From NCBI GenBank assembly GCA_030678995.1, contig JAUXTQ010000062.1, positions 1-35,021 of the forward strand: 35,021 nucleotides of DNA, in the 5' to 3' direction. Every line of letters starts with the position of its first letter. Within the stretch, counting starts at the first letter, position 1. Shown one piece after another: positions 8,032 to 15,842 of this stretch. The stretch comes from Caulobacter sp. (GTDB taxonomy: Bacteria > Pseudomonadota > Alphaproteobacteria > Caulobacterales > Caulobacteraceae). The position numbers and the translations under genes are program-made. Under the pieces are notes generated by a model. The model was given only the letters and a program-made list of their open reading frames with translations. It did not search any database and had not been told where the DNA came from.

Positions 8032-10476
8032 TTACGAGATCCAGCTCGACAGTTCCTTGAACAACCAGCGCCCTTCGACCTTGCGCAGGCCGATCGTGCC
8101 ACCGCTCCAGCCGTTGCTGTAGACGAAGTAGCCCCTGTCCCCGGCGCGGTTGAGGATCAGGTCGCCCAGGTCCATCGGTTGGAAGTCCGGGGTCCGCCGC
8201 CGCAGGGCCGGCAGATCCGCGGGGCTGTAGACGATCATCAGCCGGTCGATCCGCAAGCAGGCGAAATCGGCCGGGTCGCCCAGGACGAAGATCGGCCGCT
8301 GCGGGTTGGTGGCGGTCGTCGTCCAGCCCATCAGGCCGAGCGCGCCGTGTGGCCGGTCGACTGGCTCGATGATCGCCCCGGTCGGACGGCTGAACAGCCG
8401 GGTCAGGACCGCGCCCATGGCCTCCTGCATCGGCGACTGCGGACCGCCGCAGCGCGTGTCCGTGCGGGCGCCGACCACGAACGGTGTAGAGCCGGCGGGC
8501 GTGGGCGACAGCAGCAGATGTTCGGCGGCGATGTCGCTCAGGCCGTCGCCGTCGCTGTCGCGGCTCAGCTCGGCCAGCGGGATGCGCAGGTAGAGATCGC
8601 TCTCCTGCCGCTTCGACCGGGTGGCCACGGGCGGATACATGATCGTGTCGGTATCGATCTCCTGCACCGAGACGGCCAGGTTCAGGGTCTCCCCGTCGAA
8701 CAGGGGCAGGGTCGCGGTCCCTTCGACGACATAAGGATAGAACTGCGATAGTCCGGTGTAGAGCGGCCGATCCCAGTTCTTGCCGCCATCCTTCGACAGG
8801 TGGACCCAGTAGCCGCCGCCAGACACCTCGCCCGTTGGATCGAACTGCTGAGACAGGCTGATGATCGCCACCCGGTCGCCGTCCCGCCCGACCCGCACGG
8901 GCTGGAAGCCTGGGGGCAGGGGCGCCAAGGTCTTCAGCCACGCTTCCGGGGGCGTAGAGCCCGGTCCGCGCAGCGCCGGCGGAACCGGGTGCTGGGCGAA
9001 CCGCGACGGCAGTGGCCCGCGGCCATGGACCCCGGCCGGCCGCGTCCGGGTCTCCTCGCCGCCGTACCGCTTGGCCGCCGCGGTCAGTGAGGCGGCAAAA
9101 ACGGCCTTGCGTTCGTCCTGGCCGGGCAGGTTCGCAGCCTGTAGCAGGGCGGCGGCCTGCGCGTCGGACCCCTGGAAGCCGCCGTATCCCTCGTCCAGGA
9201 TGCCTGATGCGGTCTGGCGGCGGGCGTTCTTGCACAGGTCCGCATACTGCTCTTCGGCGAACAGCTTGCAGATCACTTCGGTCCAGACGGCGCCGTGGGT
9301 GTCGTTGAAAAAATCGACGACGAAGAAGACCTCGGCCAGGGGGTAAGGATCGTCGCCCGGATGATGGAGCAGAGCGTCGAGTAGCATCACCTTGGCCGCT
9401 CCAACGGGCCCTTCGCCGCAACGGGGCGCCTCGCGGCGGGCGGGGCGGGGTGAATCAGTCGCCGGCGAAGCGTAGGCGCAGGCGAAGTGGGACCGCACTG
9501 CGTCCAGGTCGGCAAAGGCTGACAGCCCCGCCTCGGCCAGGGCCGTCCGGCCGGCCATCAGGTCGGCGGCGACGATGTCCAGCAGGATCGTCTCGCCCTG
9601 AATGCCTTGTGCGTCCAACACGAGGGGCAGCCCGTCGATCACCACCGTCTGCAACGCTGGCTCAGGGCGTGCAAGCCGGTTGCGGACGTCAGGCGTCAGC
9701 CGCTGGACCACGGCGTCCGCCTCGGCGGTCAGACCCTTGCGGAACAGCAGTTGCAGATAAATGCGATTGACGCGGGCGGCGAGGGCCGGCCGGCTCTCGG
9801 GCGCCACATGGGTGAGGGCTTCGTCGGAGGTGAGCCAGCCGTACAACGCCAGCTGGTTGGCGCCGTGCAGGCTGCCGTATTCCCCCTGACGAACCAGAGC
9901 GGCGGTCGCTAGATCGGGGTGTTCTTCGACGAACGCCCGGTACCAGCCGGCGCAGTCGGCCGCGGCGGCGGCGACCCAGGCTTCACCGGCGTCGGCGTGC
10001 GGCCCCACCAGGGCCCTGAAGCCGTCAGGCGTGCATTCCTCCTGCTGGCTCAGACCGGCGGCGGCGGCCTCGAGCACCAGCCGCGACCGGCCGGTGCGGG
10101 CGAGAAGCGCCTCGAACCGCCGCCGGATGGCCTTTACCTGCGGCGCGTTCTCGTCCTCCCGGTACGAAACGTGCTGGACCTGGATCCACAGGGTTATCAG
10201 CGACTCCATCGCCCCGGCGTCGAGCCCGTACCGGCCGGCCAGTTCCTTTGCTGATCCCGACAGACCCCGGCTCGGCAACAGACTCCGCAGGGCCTTGTCC
10301 CACTCCTTCAGGGGACCGCCCGCATGGCTGTCGTAGAGCCTGGAGGGATGCGGGCCGAACGACTGGATGTCGCGCGCCGTCAGCGCCGGCTCATCGGCCG
10401 CCAGGGCCATGCCGCAGACGGCCACCAGGCCGGCCGCCAGGATTCCGACAAGACCTGCCGCAACGGACCTGACCAT
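8032..10476 (-). CDS. Large secreted protein of unknown function, 814 residues
   Basis: I do not recognise the family. Starting at ATG 10476 (GGGGG about 9 nt upstream; a TTG lies 15 nt earlier), it has a Sec signal peptide ending near residues 26-27 (GMALA|ADEP). The N-terminal half is helical and alanine/leucine-rich with scattered cysteines, somewhat like a TPR-type solenoid. The C-terminal third has a DxDxDG calcium-type loop (DSDGDGLSDIAAEH, from 640) and strand-rich sequence including GGYWVHLSKDGGKNWDRPLYTG, resembling a BNR/exo-alpha-sialidase-style Asp box. It ends GGTIGLRKVEGRWLFKELS, an SH3- or DUF4440-like tail pattern. Location is inferred to be periplasm or outside. It is upstream of, and collinear with, the sulfotransferase. 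Confidence 0.8.
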   Translation of the reverse strand: MVRSVAAGLVGILAAGLVAVCGMALAADEPALTARDIQSFGPHPSRLYDSHAGGPLKEWDKALRSLLPSRGLSGSAKELAGRYGLDAGAMESLITLWIQVQHVSYREDENAPQVKAIRRRFEALLARTGRSRLVLEAAAAGLSQQEECTPDGFRALVGPHADAGEAWVAAAAADCAGWYRAFVEEHPDLATAALVRQGEYGSLHGANQLALYGWLTSDEALTHVAPESRPALAARVNRIYLQLLFRKGLTAEADAVVQRLTPDVRNRLARPEPALQTVVIDGLPLVLDAQGIQGETILLDIVAADLMAGRTALAEAGLSAFADLDAVRSHFACAYASPATDSPRPARREAPRCGEGPVGAAKVMLLDALLHHPGDDPYPLAEVFFVVDFFNDTHGAVWTEVICKLFAEEQYADLCKNARRQTASGILDEGYGGFQGSDAQAAALLQAANLPGQDERKAVFAASLTAAAKRYGGEETRTRPAGVHGRGPLPSRFAQHPVPPALRGPGSTPPEAWLKTLAPLPPGFQPVRVGRDGDRVAIISLSQQFDPTGEVSGGGYWVHLSKDGGKNWDRPLYTGLSQFYPYVVEGTATLPLFDGETLNLAVSVQEIDTDTIMYPPVATRSKRQESDLYLRIPLAELSRDSDGDGLSDIAAEHLLLSPTPAGSTPFVVGARTDTRCGGPQSPMQEAMGAVLTRLFSRPTGAIIEPVDRPHGALGLMGWTTTATNPQRPIFVLGDPADFACLRIDRLMIVYSPADLPALRRRTPDFQPMDLGDLILNRAGDRGYFVYSNGWSGGTIGLRKVEGRWLFKELSSWIS

Positions 10477-10544
10477 GACACGCGCCCCCAACCTATGCGG
10501 GCAGAGGCTCGCATGGTCGACGGGCGTCGCGCAATCGGCGGGTG

Positions 10545-11054
10545 TTACGGCTTGAGGATCAGCGCCGTCTGGGTGGCTTCGAAGGCGCGCAGGCGGCCCA
10601 GGTAGCTCATGCCCAGCAGGGAGGCGGTCAGGCCCTTCTCGATCACCAGGGCATCGACGTTGTCGATCCGCGCGCCGGCGATGGAGATGCTGGCCAGCTT
10701 GACCGTGGCGGCCCGGGCCTTGCCGTCGGCGGTGATCACGTCATAGCGGTAGTCGAGGCTGGATGTGTCGACGCCCAGGCGGCGGGCGTCCTCCAGGGTC
10801 AGGGAGACGGCGGTGGCGCCGGTATCGACCAGGAAGCGGACGGCCTTGCCGTTAACGTTGGCCTCGGCCCAGTAGTGGCCGTCGGCGGACTTGCGCACCT
10901 GGGCGTTGGCGGGCGGCTCCGCGGCAATGGTCGCCACCGCCTGCTCGGCCCGGGCCGGCACGGCGTAGCGGTCGGGATCAAGGCTGACGACGGCGCGCGC
11001 GGCGCCGACGGCCGATAGTGCGCCAATCGCGGCGATCGCCACGAACCTGATCAT
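10545..11054 (-). CDS. Retropepsin-like aspartic protease (TIGR02281 clan AA type)
   Basis: This 169-residue protein starts at ATG 11054 (GGCGGGG about 8 nt upstream; a GTG three codons earlier lacks a site). It has an N-terminal hydrophobic anchor or signal (residues 2-22), a linker, and a retropepsin domain: FLVDTGATAVSLT with catalytic D77-T78-G79, then ITADGKARAATVKL and the hydrophobic strand ALVIEKGLTASLLGMSYLGR near the end. The single D-T-G means it acts as a homodimer. The TIGR02281 group is found through alphaproteobacteria, anchored with the protease domain in the periplasm; substrates are unknown. It is followed on the same strand by the 814-residue protein's neighbourhood but 68 bp separate the genes. 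Confidence 0.92.
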   Translation of the reverse strand: MIRFVAIAAIGALSAVGAARAVVSLDPDRYAVPARAEQAVATIAAEPPANAQVRKSADGHYWAEANVNGKAVRFLVDTGATAVSLTLEDARRLGVDTSSLDYRYDVITADGKARAATVKLASISIAGARIDNVDALVIEKGLTASLLGMSYLGRLRAFEATQTALILKP

Positions 11055-11173
11055 TGCAGACACCCCGCCATACTGGCTTTGCCGGGGGCGTTTTCCGCCC
11101 CTTCGCCGAACACCCTAGGCGGCTTGGGTTTGCAATCCGTGAAGGGGTGTAAGGGGTTGGTAAGGTGGGGGGC

Positions 11174-11319
11174 TTTCCCTCCCCTTCATGGGGAGGGTGG
11201 ACGGACGAAGTCCGGACGGGTGGGGCAACCCATTGCCACTCCGACGCATCCGGCACGGCGTCCTGCTTCCCCACCCTGTCGACTTCGCCGACGTCCCTCC
11301 CCATGAAGGGGAGGGAGGA
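11174..11319. repeat. Family B mosaic palindromic repeat, copy 1
   Basis: The region starts TCCCTCCCCTTCATGGGGAG and ends with the complementary CTCCCCATGAAGGGGAGGG. Internal stems GGACGAAGTCC and GTCGACTTCGCCGAC sit next to GTGGGG and CCCCAC. The whole folds as one long imperfect palindrome. It occupies the gap between the aspartic protease and the DUF1289 gene; nothing coding is seen in 11064-11335. Confidence 0.8.
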
Positions 11320-11335
11320 GGTTGGTCCCCTCGCC

Positions 11336-11551
11336 CTAAACCAACCCCAGCTTCTCCGGCCGGATGCGGCTTCGCCGTTCCGGCAGCGCCGCCGTCAGCG
11401 CATCCCGTTCGGCCTCGCTGAACCGCGTCCAGCCGGCGATCTCCATCAGGGTGCGGTGGCAGCCCAGGCACAGGCTGCTCTCCGGGTCGACGATGCAGAC
11501 CTTCACGCAGGGGGTGGCGATGGGCTTCGGCGGGGCGTCGGGCAGGCTCAT
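11336..11551 (-). CDS. DUF1289 domain-containing protein
   Basis: This 71-residue protein shows the DUF1289 pattern PCVKVCIVDPESSLCLGCHR with cysteines at 15, 19, 28 and 31, followed by TLMEIAGWTRFSEAERDAL. Four cysteines in this arrangement suggest a metal or iron-sulfur site; the family is small, widespread in proteobacteria and of unproven function. Length is typical. Its C-terminus lies directly beside family B repeat copy 1. The upstream 200 bp are AT-rich and shared with the divergent secreted-protein gene at 11751. Confidence 0.9.
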   Translation of the reverse strand: MSLPDAPPKPIATPCVKVCIVDPESSLCLGCHRTLMEIAGWTRFSEAERDALTAALPERRSRIRPEKLGLV

Positions 11552-11684
11552 GGCCGCAACATCGCCGTCGCGCGGCTGTGTTTCAAGGATTCATTGCCGA
11601 CACGAAGTCGACATGATTTCGCCATCTTCATTTCAAGTCGGAAAAACATGAACGCTATGTAATCATTCGAATCTGTCAGGTAAT

Positions 11685-11699
11685 TAATTTGTGAATACA
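11685..11699 (+). promoter_or_regulatory. Shared upstream element TAATTTGTGAATACA (paralogue 1)
   Basis: TAATTTGTGAATACA ends 51 bp before the start of the first small secreted protein. The paralogue at 12385 has TAATTTGCGAATACA ending 55 bp before its start. The 14/15 match at equivalent positions in AT-rich DNA suggests a promoter core or an activator site. A GANTC site (GAATC) lies about 15 bp upstream here. Confidence 0.5.
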
Positions 11700-11750
11700 T
11701 GAGCGAGGAAGCATTCTCATCTGGCGCCAACAGGGAGATGGAGCGACCTC

Positions 11751-12050
11751 ATGAAAATTCTGACCCTTACCGCCGTGGTTCTGACCGCCGCCGCCACGGT
11801 CCCGGCCTTCGCCGCCGACGGCCGCCTGACCGACGGACAGTACGTAAAGGCCGCCCACTGCCGGGGCCTGGCTACCGGCGACGACGCGGCCAAGCTCGAC
11901 GCCCTGCTCAAGGTGCAGAAGCGCGGCCGGTCCGACCACATCATCGACCGGGCCTACAACGCCCGCACCGACGCCGAACGCCTGGCCCGCGGCGACGCCT
12001 CGGCCGCCCAGGCGACGCTGGCCAGCGACTGCGGCCAGTTCATGGGCTGA
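11751..12050 (+). CDS. Small secreted protein, paralogue 1
   Basis: This 99-residue protein has a clear Sec signal peptide (MKILTLTAVVLTAAATVPAFA|AD, cleavage near 21-22) and a mature part beginning GRLTDGQYVKAAHCRGLA. It contains two cysteines (CRGL and SDCGQFMG) that could form a disulfide in the periplasm. The paralogue 335 bp downstream shares the signal plan, RLTDxQ(Y/F)xxAA(H/K)CRGL, a D-A-L-L/D-A-V-L helix, K(R/A)GR and a C-terminal D-C/A-C-(G/A). A start with GGGAGATGGAGCGACCTC upstream is convincing. I recognise no named family. It has its own terminator at 12080. Confidence 0.85.
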   Translation: MKILTLTAVVLTAAATVPAFAADGRLTDGQYVKAAHCRGLATGDDAAKLDALLKVQKRGRSDHIIDRAYNARTDAERLARGDASAAQATLASDCGQFMG

Positions 12051-12079
12051 AGTCCACCCACCAGCACCCAGAGCCCCTG

Positions 12080-12113
12080 GCGCTCCGCCTCCCCAGGCGG
12101 GGCGCTATTTTTT
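12080..12113 (+). terminator. Rho-independent terminator after paralogue 1
   Basis: The stem GCGCTCCGCCT / AGGCGGGGCGC (one wobble pair), loop CCCC, is followed by TATTTTTT. It lies 30 bp after the stop codon. Confidence 0.85.
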
Positions 12114-12200
12114 GGGACTGCTTCCGACGAAGTCGGTAGCTGTCCCTTCAGGCTCTTCCGAAAACAGGGACAGCTACCGGCTGCGCCGGAAGCAGTCCCC
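12114..12200. repeat. Family A paired-hairpin element (REPIN-like), copy 2
   Basis: The left unit 12114-12146 runs GGGACTGCTTCC...GGTAGCTGTCCC, and the right unit 12167-12200 runs GGGACAGCTACC...GGAAGCAGTCCCC. They are reverse complements apart from the central 9 nt, with a 20-nt spacer. The GGGAC/GTCCC ends and paired layout match copies 1 and 3, but the inner stems differ. It directly abuts the terminator T-tract of paralogue 1. Confidence 0.82.
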
Positions 12201-12314
12201 GGGGCGAGGCTTCGACCACCCCATTCAGATGCACCTGCGAACATTAAATTCGCGCCACATGATTACAGAACCGACAGATTAAATCACTGTAATTGCTCAT
12301 ATATTTCAGACATG

Positions 12315-12329
12315 TAATTTGCGAATACA
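12315..12329 (+). promoter_or_regulatory. Shared upstream element TAATTTGCGAATACA (paralogue 2)
   Basis: It matches the element at 11685 in 14 of 15 positions and lies at an equivalent distance from its gene. The flanking 12240-12320 is strikingly AT-rich for this genome, consistent with a promoter. Confidence 0.5.
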
Positions 12330-12384
12330 GCTGAAGCAGAGCATCAAGGGTCCAGTTTCAACACAGGGAAAGGGAGCCTCCCCG

Positions 12385-12696
12385 ATGCGTATCCTCACCG
12401 CCGCCGTGATCCTCGCCACCGCCGTCTCCGGCGGCGCCGCCATCGCCAACGACCGCCTCACCGACAGCCAGTTCATCGCCGCCGCCAAGTGCCGCGGCCT
12501 GATGCAGGGCGCCGACACCGCCGGCATCGACGCCGTCCTCCAGGCCAACAAGGCCGGCCGCATGGGCCTGGTCCTCGACCGCGCCGATACGGCCCGCAAG
12601 GCCGCCGCCACCAAGGCCCGCAAGGCCTCCGGCCCGGGCGGCAAGGCCGAAATGGCCCGCCAGGCCGCCGACGCCTGCGCCGGCTTCAACGTCTGA
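12385..12696 (+). CDS. Small secreted protein, paralogue 2
   Basis: This 103-residue protein starts at ATG 12385 with AAAGGGAGCC upstream; the longer open frame from 12319 would bury the signal peptide. The signal peptide is MRILTAAVILATAVSGGAAIA|N. The mature part is NDRLTDSQFIAAAKCRGLMQ, then DAVLQANKAGRMGLVLDRAD, a lysine/alanine-rich stretch (ARKAAATKARKASGPGGKAE), and DACAGFNV. It is a clear tandem paralogue of the protein at 11751, with both cysteines kept. The basic Lys/Ala-rich segment is absent from paralogue 1. Function is unknown; periplasmic or extracellular location is inferred. Confidence 0.85.
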   Translation: MRILTAAVILATAVSGGAAIANDRLTDSQFIAAAKCRGLMQGADTAGIDAVLQANKAGRMGLVLDRADTARKAAATKARKASGPGGKAEMARQAADACAGFNV

Positions 12697-12757
12697 CCCT
12701 CCGCCGCGCCCCTCGCGCGGCCGATCACCGATCCAGTCGAGCACCCTGGATTCCTTG

Positions 12758-12796
12758 GCGCCTCGCCCCGTCCCCCGGGGCGGGGCGCTCTTTTTT
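12758..12796 (+). terminator. Rho-independent terminator after paralogue 2
   Basis: The stem GCGCCTCGCCCC / GGGGCGGGGCGC with a short loop is followed by TCTTTTTTG. It closely resembles the terminator of paralogue 1, so gene and terminator were probably duplicated together. Confidence 0.85.
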
Positions 12797-12902
12797 GTCG
12801 GGCCCCGCCCGCTCCACCATCCCGGCAAGCCGACCGATATCGACGGCCGACGCCGGCGGGCCTTCCCCGGCCAGCCTTACGTTGACGCGCGCGTCATCTT
12901 TC

Positions 12903-12916
12903 CAAACAACCGTTTG
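12903..12916. promoter_or_regulatory. PsrA/FadR-like operator CAAAC-N4-GTTTG
   Basis: CAAAC (12903-12907) and GTTTG (12912-12916) form a palindrome around AACC, 61 bp before the first acyl-CoA dehydrogenase gene. It fits the G/CAAAC-N2-4-GTTTG/C sites bound by PsrA-type TetR regulators of fatty-acid oxidation, which are released by long-chain acyl-CoA. TATAGT at 12922-12927 could be the -10. Regulation is inferred from site and context. Confidence 0.5.
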
Positions 12917-12976
12917 ATCCCTATAGTCGCCGGCGACTTGAAACGGCCCCATGAGAGGCCGCCCCGGGAGCCAAAA

Positions 12977-14179
12977 ATGAACCTAGAATTCTCCCCCGAA
13001 GACCTCGCCTTTCGTGACGAGGTCCGCAGCTTTATCGAGCAGAACTACCCTGAAAGTCTGCGCGGAAAGCAGGACGAGGGAGATGATCTGACCAAGGAAG
13101 ACTTCCTGTCCTGGCACAAGGTTCTGGCCAAAAAGGGCTGGGTCGCGCCGTCCTGGCCCAAGGAGTGGGGCGGCTGCGACTGGACCTCGACCCAGAAGTA
13201 CATCTTCTCCGAGGAAACCGCCCGGGCCGACGCCATCGCCATCCTGCCGTTCGGCGTCGCGATGGTCGCCCCGGTGATCTACACCTTCGGCACCCAGGCG
13301 CAGAAGGAACGCTTCCTGCCCAAGATCTACAACGGCGAGGAGTGGTGGTGTCAGGGCTACAGCGAGCCGGGCGCCGGCTCCGACCTGGCGTCCCTGAAGA
13401 CCAAGGCCGAGCGCATCACCGGCGACGACGGCAAGGAATACTACCTGGTCAACGGCCAGAAGACCTGGACCACCCTGGCTCAGCACGCCGACTGGGGCTT
13501 CTTCCTGGTCCGCACCGACCCGACGGCCAAGATCCAGTCGGGTATCTCCTTCCTGCTGATCGACATGAAGAGCCCGGGCATCGAGGTGCGCCGCATCACG
13601 ACGCTGGAGGGCGGTCACGAGGTCAACGAGGTCTGGCTGGAGAACGTCAAGGTTCCGGTCGAGCAGCGTGTGTTCGAGGAGAACAAGGGCTGGACCTGCG
13701 CCAAGTTCCTGCTGGCCCATGAGCGCTCCGGCATCGCCGGCGTGGCCCGCTCCAAGCGCGGCGTCGAGAAGGTCCGCGAGATGGCCTCCACCGAGCTGAA
13801 CGACGACGGCACGCCGCTGATCCAGGACCCCGCCTTCAAGCGCAAGGTGGCCGAGCTGGAGATCGACCTGACGGCGCTCGAATTCACCGAACTGCGCACC
13901 CTGGCCAGCGAGAGCGCCGGCAAGGGCCCGGGACCGGAATCCAGCCTGCTGAAGATCAAGGGCACCGAGATCCAGCAACGCCTGACCGAGCTGGCCCTCG
14001 AGGCCGCCGGCCACTACGGGTCGCCCTACCTGCGCGATGCCGGCGACAACGCCCGCATCGGCCCCGACTACGCCGTCGGCCGCGCCGGCGCCTATTTCAA
14101 CACCCGCAAGACCTCGATCTACGGCGGGTCCAACGAGATCCAGCGCAACATCATCGCCAAGATGGTGCTGGGCCTCTAA
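12977..14179 (+). CDS. Acyl-CoA dehydrogenase, large-subunit type
   Basis: This 400-residue FAD enzyme would catalyse the alpha,beta-dehydrogenation of an acyl-CoA in the cytoplasm. The N-terminal helices start MNLEFSPEDLAFRDEVRSFI; the FAD/substrate strand domain has QGYSEPGAGSDLASLKTKA and NGQKTWTT; the C-terminal domain ends KTSIYGGSNEIQRNIIAKMV. The position of the MCAD catalytic Glu is Gly here (YGGS), so the base is probably the Glu in LLAHERSGIAG, as in isovaleryl-CoA-type enzymes. Start ATG 12977 has GGGAG 7 nt upstream. With the next gene it resembles two-gene (PimC/PimD- or FadE-pair-like) heteromeric dehydrogenases; the exact substrate is unknown. Confidence 0.94.
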   Translation: MNLEFSPEDLAFRDEVRSFIEQNYPESLRGKQDEGDDLTKEDFLSWHKVLAKKGWVAPSWPKEWGGCDWTSTQKYIFSEETARADAIAILPFGVAMVAPVIYTFGTQAQKERFLPKIYNGEEWWCQGYSEPGAGSDLASLKTKAERITGDDGKEYYLVNGQKTWTTLAQHADWGFFLVRTDPTAKIQSGISFLLIDMKSPGIEVRRITTLEGGHEVNEVWLENVKVPVEQRVFEENKGWTCAKFLLAHERSGIAGVARSKRGVEKVREMASTELNDDGTPLIQDPAFKRKVAELEIDLTALEFTELRTLASESAGKGPGPESSLLKIKGTEIQQRLTELALEAAGHYGSPYLRDAGDNARIGPDYAVGRAGAYFNTRKTSIYGGSNEIQRNIIAKMVLGL

Positions 14180-14229
14180 CGTTCCGCTCAATCAGACAAA
14201 AGCCGCCAGAAAACGCGTCAGGGAAGCCC

Positions 14230-15372
14230 ATGGATTTCAACTTCACCGAAGAACAGTCGATGCTGCGTGACACGGTCACGAGCTTCCTGCAGGACCGGTA
14301 CGACTTCGACAAACGCCGCAAGATGATCACCTCCGAAGCCGGGCGCGATCCGGCGATCTGGGAGGCCTTCGCCAACGAGCTGGGCATCCTCGGCGCGCCG
14401 TTCTCGGAAGACCTGGGCGGCCTGGGCGGCGGCGCCATCGAGAACATGATCGTCATGGAGGAGTTCGGTAAGGCGCTGGTCGTCGAGCCCTACCTCGGCA
14501 CCGTGGTGATCGGCGGCGGCCTCCTGAAGCATTCCGGCTACGCTGGCGCCGCGGACCTGATCGGCGGCATCATCGAGGGCAAGGTGATCATCGCCTTCGC
14601 CTATGCCGAACCGCAGGGCCGCTACACCTGGTCGGACCTGAAGACCACGGCCAAGAAGGACGGCTCCGGCTACGTCCTCAACGGCCACAAGGCGGTGGTC
14701 ATCGGCGCCCCCTGGGCGACCCACCTGATCGTCACCGCCCGCACCGGCGGCGGCCAGCGCGACGAGGGCGGCGTCTCGGTGTTCATCGTCGAGAAGGGCG
14801 CCAAGGGCGTGGTCACCCGTGACTACCCGACTGTCGACGGCCAGCGCGCCTCGGAGGTCTATTTCGAGAATGTCTCGGTCGGGGCCGACGCCCTGATCGG
14901 CGCGGAAGGCGCCGGCCTGCCGCTGGTCAACAAGGTGCTCGACGAGGCCGCCGCCGCCAGCTGCGCCGAAGCGGTCGGCGCCATGCGCCAGCTGCACACC
15001 GGCACCCTGGAATACGCCCGCCAGCGCAAGCAGTTCGGCGTGCCGATCGCCAGCTTCCAGGTGCTGCAGCACCGGATGGTCGACATGTTCATGAACGTCG
15101 AGCAGTCGGTGTCGATGACCTACATGGCCACCATCAAGCTCGAGGACGACGCCGAGCGGGCCAAGGCCGTCAGCGCCGCCAAGGTGCAGATCGGCAAGGC
15201 CTGCAAGTTCGTCGGCCAGAACGCCATCCAGATCCACGGCGGCATGGGCATGACCGACGAGCTGGCGATCGGCCACTACTTCAAGCGCGTGACGATGATC
15301 GAGGGCCTCTACGGCTCGGTCGACCATCACCTGCGCCGCTATGAGGGCCTCAGCTTCGGCAAGGCGGCGTGA
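14230..15372 (+). CDS. Acyl-CoA dehydrogenase, small-subunit type
   Basis: This 380-residue second acyl-CoA dehydrogenase starts 50 bp after the first. It begins MDFNFTEEQSMLRDTVTSFL and has NGHKAVVIGAPWATHLIV, a VDGQRASEVYFENVSV strand, RQRKQFGVPIASFQVLQHRM and IQIHGGMGMTDELAIGHYFKR. The usual SEPGAGSD-type FAD loop is replaced by FAYAEPQGRYTWSDLKT, and the C-terminal IYEG/IYGG motif is replaced by TMIEGLYGSVDHHLRR. These are features of the partner subunit in alpha2beta2 enzymes such as PimD. It probably forms one heteromeric enzyme with its upstream neighbour, but a second independent dehydrogenase is possible. Confidence 0.93.
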   Translation: MDFNFTEEQSMLRDTVTSFLQDRYDFDKRRKMITSEAGRDPAIWEAFANELGILGAPFSEDLGGLGGGAIENMIVMEEFGKALVVEPYLGTVVIGGGLLKHSGYAGAADLIGGIIEGKVIIAFAYAEPQGRYTWSDLKTTAKKDGSGYVLNGHKAVVIGAPWATHLIVTARTGGGQRDEGGVSVFIVEKGAKGVVTRDYPTVDGQRASEVYFENVSVGADALIGAEGAGLPLVNKVLDEAAAASCAEAVGAMRQLHTGTLEYARQRKQFGVPIASFQVLQHRMVDMFMNVEQSVSMTYMATIKLEDDAERAKAVSAAKVQIGKACKFVGQNAIQIHGGMGMTDELAIGHYFKRVTMIEGLYGSVDHHLRRYEGLSFGKAA

Positions 15373-15716
15373 GCCAACAGCCGGAGGAAACTCCGGCATC
15401 TCCCCGGCGCCCGGCGCCGGGGGAATTCTATGTCGGATGGGACCGGCGGGACCTGATCGCCGTGTTCCTGTTCACCGCCACACTGGTCGCGGCCGCGGCG
15501 GCCTGGGAGCGGTTGCCGACGGCCCTGGCCATGCTGGCGGCCGGGGCCCTGGGCGAGGTCACGGTCGGCGTCCAGCTGCAGTTCTTCCTCGCCTTCGCCA
15601 CCCTGGTGGCGGCCCCCATCGCCGGCTGGGCCCTGTGGTGGTACGGCCGCAACCGCCTGGCCCTGGCGACCCTGGCGCTGCTGCTGCTGGCGATCTGGAT
15701 GTTGCGGCCGGTCTAG
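15369..15716 (+). CDS. Small integral membrane protein, 115 residues
   Basis: The GTG at 15369 overlaps the stop of the dehydrogenase gene (GTGA), implying translational coupling. The product has a proline-rich N-terminus, then three hydrophobic segments: LIAVFLFTATLVAAAAAWE, QLQFFLAFATLVAAPIAGWA and ALATLALLLLAIWML. I recognise no family. Coupling to acyl-CoA dehydrogenases is the only clue to its role. Confidence 0.7.
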   Translation: MSQQPEETPASPRRPAPGEFYVGWDRRDLIAVFLFTATLVAAAAAWERLPTALAMLAAGALGEVTVGVQLQFFLAFATLVAAPIAGWALWWYGRNRLALATLALLLLAIWMLRPV

Positions 15717-15842
15717 GCGAGCCTCAAGGACAACGCCCGGTGCGACGGCACGTCGCGCAGGCCGCGGGCGCGGTTCACACATCTGAAATTGCTGCATGTC
15801 TAGATAACCCCGCGTCCGCAACCGGTTGCCGCGGAGGGGTCC

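Noticed and set aside
7929..8102. 58-residue N-terminal extension of the sulfotransferase
   Set aside because: Arg/Cys-rich low-complexity sequence overlapping the 3' end of the upstream gene; TPR start at ATG 7928 is convincing.
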